Assembly: GCA_003165235.1 (NCBI GenBank)
Contig: PLSV01000141.1
Span: 55,245 to 92,923 of the forward strand
Direction of reading: 5' to 3'
Source: Syntrophobacteraceae bacterium
GTDB lineage: Bacteria > Desulfobacterota > Syntrophobacteria > Syntrophobacterales > Syntrophobacteraceae
DNA length: 37,679 nucleotides
Part shown: one piece after another, positions 25,646-33,677 of the stretch
Layout: every line of letters begins with the position of its first letter
How positions within the stretch are numbered: position 1 is the first letter of the stretch
The notes under the pieces: model-generated
What the model was told of the DNA's origin: nothing
Database searches by the model: none
The model's input: only the letters and a program-made list of their open reading frames with translations
Translations under genes and position numbers: made by a program

Positions 25646-26191
25646 CGGATGATCCTTTTCAGAATGAAACCTTGAGCCTGAATAATGCCTCAAACTCGAC
25701 CGCCAGCGAATCGCCACGCACATATCGGGGCCGGATTCCGCCCGAAAAAGCTTTTGAAAACCCCCGGACTCCATGGAATCATACGATATGTCCACCAACG
25801 CGCAAGCGCAATGCCGGTTGGACCGATCCCGGCACTTTTGGGACGCACGCCACCATCGCCTCGGTTATTAGCCTCGTTTGCTCCCATCGCGTTCGGGGAA
25901 CTCAGGCGAAAATTGTACGTCTTCCGGCAAACGCGCACCTGGAAAGTTTGCACGCGAAGCCTGATCATCGACAGGTCAGGAAGAGTCGCGAAGAAGAACA
26001 GCAGGATACAGCCTGGACCGCAGGTTTTGTGCGTCTTCAGGCAAACATGCACCAAGGAGAGGAGGCAAGACGGCAGTCTGGCATCCTGTCACTGTCCTCG
26101 GTTATTCGACCACTATTCGGTTTTCAAGGAGCGCTTCTCGCTGAAAATGCAGGGCAAATGCAGCGGATTTAAGCCAGTGAGGAATAAAAAA

Positions 26192-26230
26192 TAACTCCTC
26201 TCGGTTCTATCGCTACGCGAGGCGCGGTGA
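26192..26230 (+). repeat. 39-bp direct repeat, copy 1
   Basis: 36 of 39 bases match 26400-26438. The core CTATCGCTACGCGAGG is identical in both. Copies are 208 bases apart. Confidence 0.8.
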
Positions 26231-26314
26231 GCGGTGAAAAAACAAATCCGTTAATTCCACTCTAGCTCTGCAATCAGCCGGTAATATTATAGCGGGGCTA
26301 ATTCCGGTGTGCAA

Positions 26315-26364
26315 AACGGCAACCAGAAGCGGCAATAGAAACGGCAACCAGAAGCGGCAAAGAG
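26315..26364 (+). repeat. Two tandem copies of a 25-bp unit
   Basis: The unit starts AACGGCAACCAGAAGCGGCA; the copies (26315 and 26340) differ only in the last few bases. Confidence 0.8.
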
Positions 26365-26399
26365 AACAGTGAATCGTGAATGGAAAAAACAAAAGAAAG

Positions 26400-26438
26400 T
26401 AACTCCTCTTGGCTCTATCGCTACGCGAGGAGCGGTGA
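26400..26438 (+). repeat. 39-bp direct repeat, copy 2
   Basis: Partner of 26192-26230; three mismatches. The intervening DNA holds the 25-bp tandem repeat. Confidence 0.8.
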
Positions 26439-26968
26439 CCCTATCCGGTAAATTTCTATTTTAATGGGTGACCACTGTTCTTCACAATTGCGGCAATCAA
26501 AGAAACGTGTCCTTTGGCCATAGCGGATACACACGGGCCAGCCGTTTTTATAGCGACCACCCGCAGGGCCGGCTACGCCCTAAGATTTTACAGCATGGGG
26601 AGCGCCTGAATCCAACCGGCAACCCTTAAGATATCCACTTCTCGGGGTACTCTTGAGACCGCCCCATATCATTTTGCCCTGCGTTCTCGGAAAGAGGGAA
26701 AATGCAGAATATGATCTGCACATAGAAACATTCTGGATGGTCCACCGCATAACGCCATATAGGAGAAATAACTAAACGTCGCCGGAAGCCGGGCAATCCT
26801 CACTCTGCCGGTTCAAGAACAATATACTCGCGACCGGCGACTCTAACGTCTTAAAATCCAGATTCTGGGGCGCCCTCTTATAGCACAATCGTTCTCACCG
26901 CGAAGTTCCGGCCTTTTGTCTATGAAATCCAGATACTAAAATAGCAGTTCGTATCCACGGAGACGGGA

Positions 26969-27478
26969 TTAATTGCTGTTCGAAGGAAACGCTTCAAATC
27001 CGCTATCGCTAACTCTCCACGTTTTGTCTTTTTCAGAATATTGCCATTTTTGCGTAAAAGAAACCGTCTTAAGGGTCGGGGATTCGGTTCGCCAGTATTG
27101 AATATACAGAATTGCCGCAGCGTGATTTTTCTTTTCATCAAGTTGCATGTCCCTTAGCTCATATTCCGCGATCCGGATTTTTCCTTGAAACCTGTCCACC
27201 TCTGACCAGAATTTTTCTTTTTTGTCCGGACTGACAAAAACAGACGCCTGCGCGTAATCCTCAAATCTGAAAGCCTCATTAAAGGCTTTCACCGAGTCTT
27301 TCAATTTTTTATCATGGTCTTCGTTCGATGCGGAGGAAGCTGCGACCGCTACAAGCAACGTACCTTGATAGGCTGCTTCACCGGCCAAAATCGGTGTGCA
27401 GGAAACCGCGGACAACAGAAATAACAACATTGCAAAGAGAGTAAGAATTAGTGAACAGGCTTTTTCATCTTTTCCCAT
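26969..27478 (-). CDS. Small lipoprotein of unknown function (NTF2-like fold?)
   Basis: Lipoprotein of 169 residues. The ATG at 27478 is chosen because GGAGAG lies 5 bases upstream and a lipoprotein signal follows (hydrophobic residues 9-23, lipobox LLSAVSC). The frame extends to 27685 with an implausible leader. The mature part begins with an Ala-rich stretch, then a helix (SVKAFNEAFRFEDYAQASVF) and a set of strands ending WQYSEKDKTWRVSDSGFEAF. A helix followed by a curved sheet with a Trp-Arg-Val-x-Asp-Ser-Gly-Phe ending is the look of SnoaL/NTF2-like lipoproteins; this is a guess from pattern. It stands alone between two gene-poor stretches. Confidence 0.78.
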   Translation of the reverse strand: MGKDEKACSLILTLFAMLLFLLSAVSCTPILAGEAAYQGTLLVAVAASSASNEDHDKKLKDSVKAFNEAFRFEDYAQASVFVSPDKKEKFWSEVDRFQGKIRIAEYELRDMQLDEKKNHAAAILYIQYWRTESPTLKTVSFTQKWQYSEKDKTWRVSDSGFEAFPSNSN

Positions 27479-28232
27479 AATCTCTCCAAATCGCCGGAAA
27501 TTCCTCCAGATTAAACTGGAATAATGCATCAACTTCTGCGCTATGCCTCCGGACTGCACGTTGGGATCGGATTTTTGCCCGAAACACTTCCATTGAGCCC
27601 CTAAAATTACTAAGACAATACGATTTCCGGTCCGAACGTACAAGAGGTATCTCAGTGAGATCGGTTTCCGGATTTCTGGACGCACCTACATCCTCCGATT
27701 TTATGGCCCGCCTCCAGTCTGTCCGACTGTAAGGGCTCAGGCAAAAATGATGAGGATCGTATTGGGCGAGTGGATAAAGTCGACGGAAACGTCAAGGATG
27801 ATAGGCTCACAGCACAGGGTGGGACTATTCCTTAGCTGTTCAGAGCCGGCCTCAAAAGCTACGATACCTGCCCACTCAGTGAAAGTCCATATAGCTTGCC
27901 AATGTGCAAAACCCCGTTCAGACCGAGGTGCATAACGACAATGATCTTGATATGTAAGCTTCCTCGAGGCAGAGTCGGCCGGCAGCATGTCCGAAATGAT
28001 AAATAACCATTCCAGGTGCAGTTTTGGAGGTGGCCCAGACCGGTCTCATCTGTATATCGCTTGCATCTCGGATTGAGAAATCGTAAGGTTTTACGGCTTG
28101 GGCTGTTCCATAACTTTTTGGGGAGGAATCCGGCACACCCCCCCCCCGTTGAGATGTGAGCCGGCCTGGATGAGTACTGGCTGTACATTGCTGTTGAGGC
28201 TAAAGTTTGAAGTTTCCGGACTGTGTTAATCC
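27479..28232. other. 0.75-kb intergenic stretch
   Basis: Nothing recognisable: short frames on both strands without ribosome sites. A ten-C run (near 28137-28147) is notable as a slippage-prone tract. Confidence 0.4.
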
Positions 28233-29423
28233 ATGATGTCAAAGAGAAAAGAAATCGGTCTTCAGGCAATCGTTTTCAGCCTGGTCTGGGCTGCATTAAC
28301 AACTATCTATATCACCCAACCGGTTCTGCCGATTCTGCAGTTGGAATTTGGCGTCGACGAAGCCCGTGCATCCCGCACCGTATCCGCAGTTATCCTAGGG
28401 ATAGCTCTTGCCAACCTGCCGTTTGGCATTCTTTCGGACCGATTCCGAATTCGCCCCATCATCTTCCTTGGAGGGGTAGTAGTCTCAGCCTGCAGTGCTT
28501 TTTGTGCGACGACGAACAGTTTCCCGGTGCTGGTTGGGGCAAGGTTCATCCAAGGGCTTTTTATCCCGGCTCTTACGACCTGCCTCGCAGCTTTTCTGGC
28601 CCGCACATTGCCAATAGAGCGGCTGAATGTGGCCATGGGTTCCTATGTGTCTGCAACCGTTGCAGGCGGGCTCAGCGGAAGGCTTCTCGGCGGCTGGTTG
28701 CACCCGCCTCTTCACTGGCGGTACGCTTTTATTTCTGCATCGCTTTTCCTTTTCGCCGCAACCTGTATTGCTACCATATGGTTGAAGGATGAAGTAATAC
28801 GATCGAAGCATCCGCGAGAACCAAGCGGCTTTCTGAAGCTGCTTAGCCGCCCGGATCTGCTGCGCATTTTCTCTGTGGCATTTGGCGCATACTTCGTCTT
28901 CTCATCGACATTCAACTACCTGCCTTTTTATCTGGCGAAGCCTCCGTTCAATACCCCTACGCACATCATAACGCTGCTCTATTTGTCTTACATCATAGGT
29001 ATCGTGACCGGCCCGATTGCCGGAGGTCTAAGCAATCGGATGGGAAATGGCGCTGCAATGTCCCTGGGTTCAATTCTTTTTGCCTTGGCTATCGGCCTTA
29101 CTCTGATCAAATCACTGGTGGCCATAGCGGTTGGACTGATGATGGTCTGTGCCGGCTTCTTTACCGTCCACGCATCAGCCGCAGGGGCCCTGAACAGGAA
29201 AATCACAGCAGACAGAGGGCGTGCAAACTCCCTCTACGTGCTTTTTTACTACCTGGGCGGATTTGCCGGAATAACCGCGAGCGGATGGGCTTATCTTCAC
29301 GCCGGGTGGCTCGGTGTTGCAGGACTTGGCATCCTGGTCTTAGGGATCCCGTTTGCCGCAGGCATTGTAGAGGCGCGGCAATCACGGGCCGAAGCAACAC
29401 AAGGCGCTTCTTTAATTAAATAG
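28233..29423 (+). CDS. MFS drug/metabolite exporter (YnfM-like)
   Basis: Inner-membrane transporter of 396 residues with twelve predicted helices. The start has two adjacent Met codons (28233, 28236) and no clear Shine-Dalgarno sequence. Seen: first-helix phrase TTIYITQPVLPILQLEFGVD; motif A between helices 2 and 3 (GILSDRFRIRPI, Gly-x3-Asp-Arg-x-Arg-x-Arg); the arginine-containing helix 4 (GARFIQGLFIPAL); a second half with GPIAGGLSNRMGNG, the repeated motif A; and a phrase FYYLGGFAGITASGW in helix 11. This layout and the IYITQPVLP start are typical of the YnfM/arabinose-efflux group of proton-coupled exporters. The substrate is unknown and the gene appears to stand alone. Confidence 0.88.
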   Translation: MMSKRKEIGLQAIVFSLVWAALTTIYITQPVLPILQLEFGVDEARASRTVSAVILGIALANLPFGILSDRFRIRPIIFLGGVVVSACSAFCATTNSFPVLVGARFIQGLFIPALTTCLAAFLARTLPIERLNVAMGSYVSATVAGGLSGRLLGGWLHPPLHWRYAFISASLFLFAATCIATIWLKDEVIRSKHPREPSGFLKLLSRPDLLRIFSVAFGAYFVFSSTFNYLPFYLAKPPFNTPTHIITLLYLSYIIGIVTGPIAGGLSNRMGNGAAMSLGSILFALAIGLTLIKSLVAIAVGLMMVCAGFFTVHASAAGALNRKITADRGRANSLYVLFYYLGGFAGITASGWAYLHAGWLGVAGLGILVLGIPFAAGIVEARQSRAEATQGASLIK

Positions 29424-29446
29424 CTCTCTGCTTTTCCTTCCTGCAG

Positions 29447-29482
29447 CACCAGGCCATTCCAGTTAATTTGAATTTCCTGGTG
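29447..29482 (+). terminator. Possible terminator after the MFS gene
   Basis: Arms CACCAGG / CCTGGTG (7 bp) with a 22-base AT-rich loop, 24 bases after the stop. No T-tract, so weak. Confidence 0.3.
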
Positions 29483-29698
29483 ATTCAAAATCTTACACGC
29501 GTCAGCGTTGGCGCATTTTAGTATCTTGCCAAAGATGGAATCTTACCGTAAGGGCCTCGCATAAGAAGTATGATTCGGAAATGGCAAGGATCTCGCCGCA
29601 CCATTTCAAGGATCGGATCGAGGTGATCGGCCATGCCGCCGGCATTGCGGCAAAAGCAGCCGGTAATATCGGCCTTGTTCCAGGCGCCCCGGCTTCGA

Positions 29699-31066
29699 TC
29701 AAAGATCCACGAGATATTCCTTCAGGCCGTAGTCCTTTATTTTTTTTCGTAAAGTAGGCCTGGTTACGCCCAAAATCTTACATGCTTCACCGTAATTGCC
29801 CCCCGTATGCTTGAGAATTTTCAGGATATGCTCTTTTTCCACACAGTTGAGGCTCTTGAGTTCATCACTCTGTTCGCAGGCCGAGGAGGGCGCAGGGACG
29901 GCTTTGGACCGCTGGAACCAGCATTCGTCGAGTTCGAGCACGTCACTTGTGGAAAGGATCAAGGCCCTCCTGAGCACATTTTCAAGCTCCCTGACATTTC
30001 CCGGCCAGTCGTAAGCCTTAAGGGTCCTGATGTATTCCATTGGAATTCGGGTTACGTTCCTGTTAAGTTCCCGGTTCATCCTCGATACAAAATTTTCTGC
30101 AAGCGGAACGATGTCTTCAGGACGTTCTCTCAGGGGCGGGATGCGGATCACGAACACTTTCAGCCTGAAATAGAGGTCTTCGCGAAAACTGCCTGCCTGC
30201 ACCATGCTTTCGAGATTCCGGTTAGTGGCGGCAAGGAGGCGCGCCTTGAAAGGGATGTCCTTCACGCCCCCAACACTCTGGAACTGCTTCTCCTGGAGCA
30301 CACGCAGAAATTTAGCCTGAATTTCCAGAGGGAGTTCTCCGACCTCATCCAGGAAAACCGTGCCGCTGCCGGCAATTTCAAGTTTCCCCGGCTTTCGTTG
30401 AACAGCGCCGGTAAAAGCCCCCCGCTCGTGCCCGAACAACTCGCTTTCGAGCAGGTTGCTCACAACGGCTGCGCAATTGATAGCCACAAACGGCTCAAGA
30501 GGCGCCCACTGCTGGTGGATGGTCCGGGCGACCAACTCCTTTCCGGCGCCGGTATCGCCTTCTATGAGCACCGTTACGGGCGTGAGGGCGACCCGCGCTA
30601 TATCTTTGAGGACTTCCAGGGTGGCGTTGCTTTTCCCGATAATCTGGTTTGGCTTGAAACTTTCAGAAATGACATGACTGAGGCGTTCGATTTTTTCCCG
30701 TTCCCTGCGCCTCATAAGAATCTTTTCAAGCAGGACGTCGAGCGCGTCCAGATCGAGGGGCTTATAAAGATAATCGGCAGCCCCGCGCTGAATGGCGGCA
30801 AGGGTCGCCTCCATGTCCTGAAAGGCGGTTATCATGATGACATCGCCTGAAAGATTTTCATCCTTTGCCGCCGCAAGAGCTTGCGTTCCGTCCATTCCGG
30901 GCAACTGGACATCGAGCAGCACGAGGTCGGGATCATGTTCCCGCCAAAGCTCAAGACCCTCCCGCGCATCGAAAGCGGCCAGGACGAGGTAGCCCTTGCT
31001 TTGGAAATAAAGCTCAAGGGTCCGGACAAGCGAATGTTCGTCGTCTATCAACAATATTTTTTTCAT
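29699..31066 (-). CDS. NtrC-type sigma-54 response regulator
   Basis: Cytoplasmic activator of RpoN promoters, 455 residues. The receiver domain (1-120) has the acidic pair at 8-9, the phospho-acceptor Asp52 (LVLLDVQLPGMDG) and Lys102 (YKP). The AAA+ domain has Walker A GDTGAGKE (170-177), the sigma-54 contact loop GAFTGA (216-221) and Walker B FLDE (about 238-241). A Fis-type helix-turn-helix closes the protein (KHTGGNYGEACKILGVTRPT). All residues needed for ATP-driven opening of sigma-54 promoters are kept. Its start overlaps the end of the kinase gene by 4 bases, so the two form an operon with translational coupling. It is the only sigma-54 activator in the window. Confidence 0.96.
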   Translation of the reverse strand: MKKILLIDDEHSLVRTLELYFQSKGYLVLAAFDAREGLELWREHDPDLVLLDVQLPGMDGTQALAAAKDENLSGDVIMITAFQDMEATLAAIQRGAADYLYKPLDLDALDVLLEKILMRRREREKIERLSHVISESFKPNQIIGKSNATLEVLKDIARVALTPVTVLIEGDTGAGKELVARTIHQQWAPLEPFVAINCAAVVSNLLESELFGHERGAFTGAVQRKPGKLEIAGSGTVFLDEVGELPLEIQAKFLRVLQEKQFQSVGGVKDIPFKARLLAATNRNLESMVQAGSFREDLYFRLKVFVIRIPPLRERPEDIVPLAENFVSRMNRELNRNVTRIPMEYIRTLKAYDWPGNVRELENVLRRALILSTSDVLELDECWFQRSKAVPAPSSACEQSDELKSLNCVEKEHILKILKHTGGNYGEACKILGVTRPTLRKKIKDYGLKEYLVDL

Positions 31067-32910
31067 AAGCGCAAGCTCACTACAGTACCGGCCCCTTCCT
31101 CACTCGAAATCGAAATGCCGAACCCATGCGCTTCCATTATCTTTTTAACGATAGACAATCCCAACCCCGTTCCTTTCTCTTTGGTGGTGAAAAAAGGCTG
31201 GAAAACGCGCTTCATATCCTGACGTGAAATCCCGGGGCCGTTGTCGGAAACCTCAATAAGAATTCCTTCAGCCCCGTCCTTGCCAGCGGCTTTAATCCTT
31301 ATTTCCACATTTCCATGCGGTCCGGCCGACTCGATCGCGTTTTTGATAACATTCACCAGCACCTGTCGAATCTGTTCCGGGTCTCCCATGACATGAGGAA
31401 GAGCGCCGTCCGTCTTGACTTCGATTGAACACCCTTGCGCACAGGATTGCAGTAGCTGCATGCTTTCGGCCATGACCGTCTCGATCCGAAAGGAAGTTTT
31501 CTCGATCGAAATCGGTTTGCTGTAGTCGAGAAGGCTTGAAAGCATCTTTTCGAGCTGCGCGATCTGTTCGAGGCCGATTGAATAATGTTCATGAAGAGGA
31601 CCTGCACGGTCCATGGACCGCCCGATTATCTGAAAATTGAGTTTGACCGAAGAGAGCGGGTTGCGCATTTCATGGACAACGCCGGCTACGAGTTCACCGA
31701 TGGCCGCCATTTTCTCGGATTGAACGAGTTGGCCCTGCGTTTGCATAAGTTCGTCATAGGCTTTCTGAAGCGAGATTTCCTTTTGTTTAAGCGAATCTAT
31801 CAGCGCGGACAGGTCCTCGGCCATCGAATTGAAACTCTGCGAAAGCGTGCCTATCTCATCCTGCCGGGAATAGGAAATACGCTGGTCAAGGGAACCATCG
31901 GCCATCTTGCGCGAGGCTTTGGCCATTTCGCTGATCGGCCTCGAGATTTGCCTGCTCAACAGAAAAGACGCCAGAATGCATATCAAGCTCACCAGAGCGG
32001 CCGTTGTCAGAACAGCGGTCCTAATACCCTTTATAGGGGCAAGGATTTCATCTCTTTCCATTTCGACCAGCAGGGCCGAGTGATAGCGCGCAAGCCACAC
32101 GTAAGAGCCGACCACTTCGCGCCCCATATAGTTACGGTATATTGAAACGCCCTCTTTGCGGTCGAGGGCCGAGACAATCCCAAGTGTTTCAAATCTGTGT
32201 TTCGCGGTTTCTTCACGGCTGAGATACCTCGATTGCGTAACTATTTTCCCCTCCCCGTTGACCAGATAGGCCTCGCCCGTGTTTCCCAGGCCGGTCCTGT
32301 CCGCAAGAAGGGGATCGAGCGTTCCCAATACATCAAGGATCGCCATAATGGCTGCGCTCATCGCACCGTCTTCGGAATAAATGGGCACCATGAGATGGAT
32401 GTACCATGCGCGATTCGAATGTTGATGCAAGGGGCTCAAAATCGGGTGATCCGCGTTTTTAAGGTTTTTCAGGTCCTCCAGGTACCTGTTTGTTACGATC
32501 ATCTCGGAATTGGCTTCAGTGGAAGCTATGATTTCTCCAGACGGACTGATTATGTGAATACTCTGGTAAGCCGGGGACTTGCCGCGAGTGAGCGCAAGGG
32601 AGTCGTCGATCGAGGCTGTTTTTACCGCAGAGGCCCCCTTCGAACCAGGGGTGCCTCCAGCGGAGCACATATCCCGAATTGCCGAGAGCCCGGAAAGGAC
32701 TTTAATGTCGTCCAGCCTTTCTGCGTACCACGTGTCCAGCCTGTTTGCGTCATCTTGGGCGACTGTTCGAATGTGCATGTAGGCGGAATCGATGAGCGTC
32801 TGTTCTGCAGCCCTGTACAATCCTATCCCCATGATGGAGATCGGAATGACTGCGACTATGAAAAAAGCGGCAAAAAACCTGCGGGAAATTTTTTCTCTGA
32901 ATCGAAACAT
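31063..32910 (-). CDS. Sensor histidine kinase with periplasmic Cache domain
   Basis: Membrane sensor kinase of 615 residues, partner of the overlapping response regulator. The ATG at 32910 is preferred because the first membrane helix follows after a short basic leader (MFRFREKISRRF); the frame reaches 33012. Seen: helix 1 (about 11-32); a periplasmic region of about 265 residues with dCache-like phrases (YQSIHIISPSGEIIASTEAN, then GNTGEAYLVNGEGKIVTQS); helix 2 (about 297-318); HAMP; a coiled coil (KQKEISLQKAYDELMQTQGQ); HisKA with phospho-acceptor His413 in VVHEMRNPLSS; and HATPase with NAIES, DNGPGI and GTGLGLSIV. The organisation resembles AtoS/ZraS-type kinases. The double Cache suggests a small-molecule ligand; the signal is unknown. 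Confidence 0.93.
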   Translation of the reverse strand: MFRFREKISRRFFAAFFIVAVIPISIMGIGLYRAAEQTLIDSAYMHIRTVAQDDANRLDTWYAERLDDIKVLSGLSAIRDMCSAGGTPGSKGASAVKTASIDDSLALTRGKSPAYQSIHIISPSGEIIASTEANSEMIVTNRYLEDLKNLKNADHPILSPLHQHSNRAWYIHLMVPIYSEDGAMSAAIMAILDVLGTLDPLLADRTGLGNTGEAYLVNGEGKIVTQSRYLSREETAKHRFETLGIVSALDRKEGVSIYRNYMGREVVGSYVWLARYHSALLVEMERDEILAPIKGIRTAVLTTAALVSLICILASFLLSRQISRPISEMAKASRKMADGSLDQRISYSRQDEIGTLSQSFNSMAEDLSALIDSLKQKEISLQKAYDELMQTQGQLVQSEKMAAIGELVAGVVHEMRNPLSSVKLNFQIIGRSMDRAGPLHEHYSIGLEQIAQLEKMLSSLLDYSKPISIEKTSFRIETVMAESMQLLQSCAQGCSIEVKTDGALPHVMGDPEQIRQVLVNVIKNAIESAGPHGNVEIRIKAAGKDGAEGILIEVSDNGPGISRQDMKRVFQPFFTTKEKGTGLGLSIVKKIMEAHGFGISISSEEGAGTVVSLRL

Positions 32911-33077
32911 TGCTTCGCTCGATAAGGAAACCGGATGGCGGTTTTTCGCCGGAATGACGGATATGGCGACCTCTCGGCGTTCAAATATAGCCGAATTTGC
33001 GAAACGCCACACTGGCTGGAGGCATGAGACTTCAATACGTCAACGAATTCAGGCATGCAATAAGCGGCAAAGAGAGT

Positions 33078-33245
33078 CTAATCCGACTTTTGCCTGATTG
33101 CATCCACAAAACCTTTCGATTCCTTCTTGAAGTTCTTTATGGCCTTGCCGATTCCGGCGCCAAGTTCAGGGAGCTTTCGCCCCCCGAAAAGCAATATGAT
33201 TACGAACAAAACCATCAAAATCTTGCCTATTCCGAAACCGTACAT
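33078..33245 (-). CDS. tatA: TatA, twin-arginine translocase subunit
   Basis: Small protein of 55 residues. It starts with a very short N-terminus (MYGFGIGK), then one membrane helix (ILMVLFVIILLFGGRKLPEL), then the FGGRKLPELG hinge diagnostic of TatA/TatE, an amphipathic helix (GKAIKNFKKESKGF) and a short charged tail. It forms the pore for folded proteins with TatC. It lacks the TatB-type long C-terminal region. It follows the zinc-ribbon gene by 24 bases at the end of the hem operon. No tatC is visible in the window. The position next to cytochrome and tetrapyrrole genes makes sense because many redox enzymes carrying such cofactors use Tat. Confidence 0.93.
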   Translation of the reverse strand: MYGFGIGKILMVLFVIILLFGGRKLPELGAGIGKAIKNFKKESKGFVDAIRQKSD

Positions 33246-33269
33246 TCAGTTCTCCCCTCTTATTTTAGT

Positions 33270-33671
33270 TTACTTTCTGAGCAGGTGTTCGACTTCATCG
33301 ATGAGCTGAAGGAATTCCTTCGACTGCCTGTAATGATCGAGCGACTGCTGATGCTGGAGCCATGTCTCCCATACCGTCATCCAGGTGGAGTTATGCCAGT
33401 AACAGTCAGAGTCAGCCTGGTTTCCAGCGATTCGGGCGCGGTATTCTTCGTATTCCTGCCGGCAGGACTTGCAGAAACTGTATGGAACGGCAAACCTGGC
33501 GTATTCTTCCGCCTGGGAGTCTACCTGAGCCCCACATTTCGAGCACCTCACCATGCACCGGGTACATTGAAATATCTTCCGAAGCGCTTCGATCTTGCGC
33601 CGGCGCCCAGCGTTGTCGCGCTCCGACCTCAAGCTTTCGACTTTCTTACCGAATTCGATGATGTCGGCCAT
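33270..33671 (-). CDS. Zinc-ribbon protein of unknown function
   Basis: Soluble protein of 133 residues. It begins with a coiled basic helix (about 1-33), followed by three Cys pairs: CTRC and CSKC (about 36-47) and FCKSC about 20 residues later, then a long helix with many aromatic residues (HNSTWMTVWETWLQHQQ). The Cys spacing suggests one or two rubredoxin-like zinc knuckles. I do not recognise a named family. It lies 6 bases after hemA and 24 before tatA, so it is surely in the hem operon, but its role in heme, cytochrome or export is unknown. Confidence 0.82.
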   Translation of the reverse strand: MADIIEFGKKVESLRSERDNAGRRRKIEALRKIFQCTRCMVRCSKCGAQVDSQAEEYARFAVPYSFCKSCRQEYEEYRARIAGNQADSDCYWHNSTWMTVWETWLQHQQSLDHYRQSKEFLQLIDEVEHLLRK

Positions 33672-33677
33672 ATTGCC

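Larger units (their letters stand above)
25646..26968. other. 1.3-kb gene-poor stretch with short repeats
   Basis: No convincing gene. It contains an imperfect pair GTACGTCTTCCGGCAAACG / GTGCGTCTTCAGGCAAACA (near 25917 and 26029), a 39-base direct repeat (26192 and 26400), a 25-base tandem repeat (26315), an open minus-strand frame with Cys pairs (26421-26579), and a near-palindrome CATTTTGCCCT / AGGGAAAATG around 26672-26710. This looks like decayed DNA. Confidence 0.5.

Noticed and set aside
25690-26055. 121-codon minus-strand frame next to the ThDP gene
   Set aside because: Low-complexity and repeat-derived translation, no ribosome site, overlaps the non-coding leader of the ThDP gene; part comes from an imperfect direct repeat.
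29502-29702. 66-codon frame downstream of the response regulator, and an opposing frame from 29581
   Set aside because: Neither has a ribosome site; the plus frame runs into the regulator gene antisense. A short real protein cannot be excluded but is not supported.
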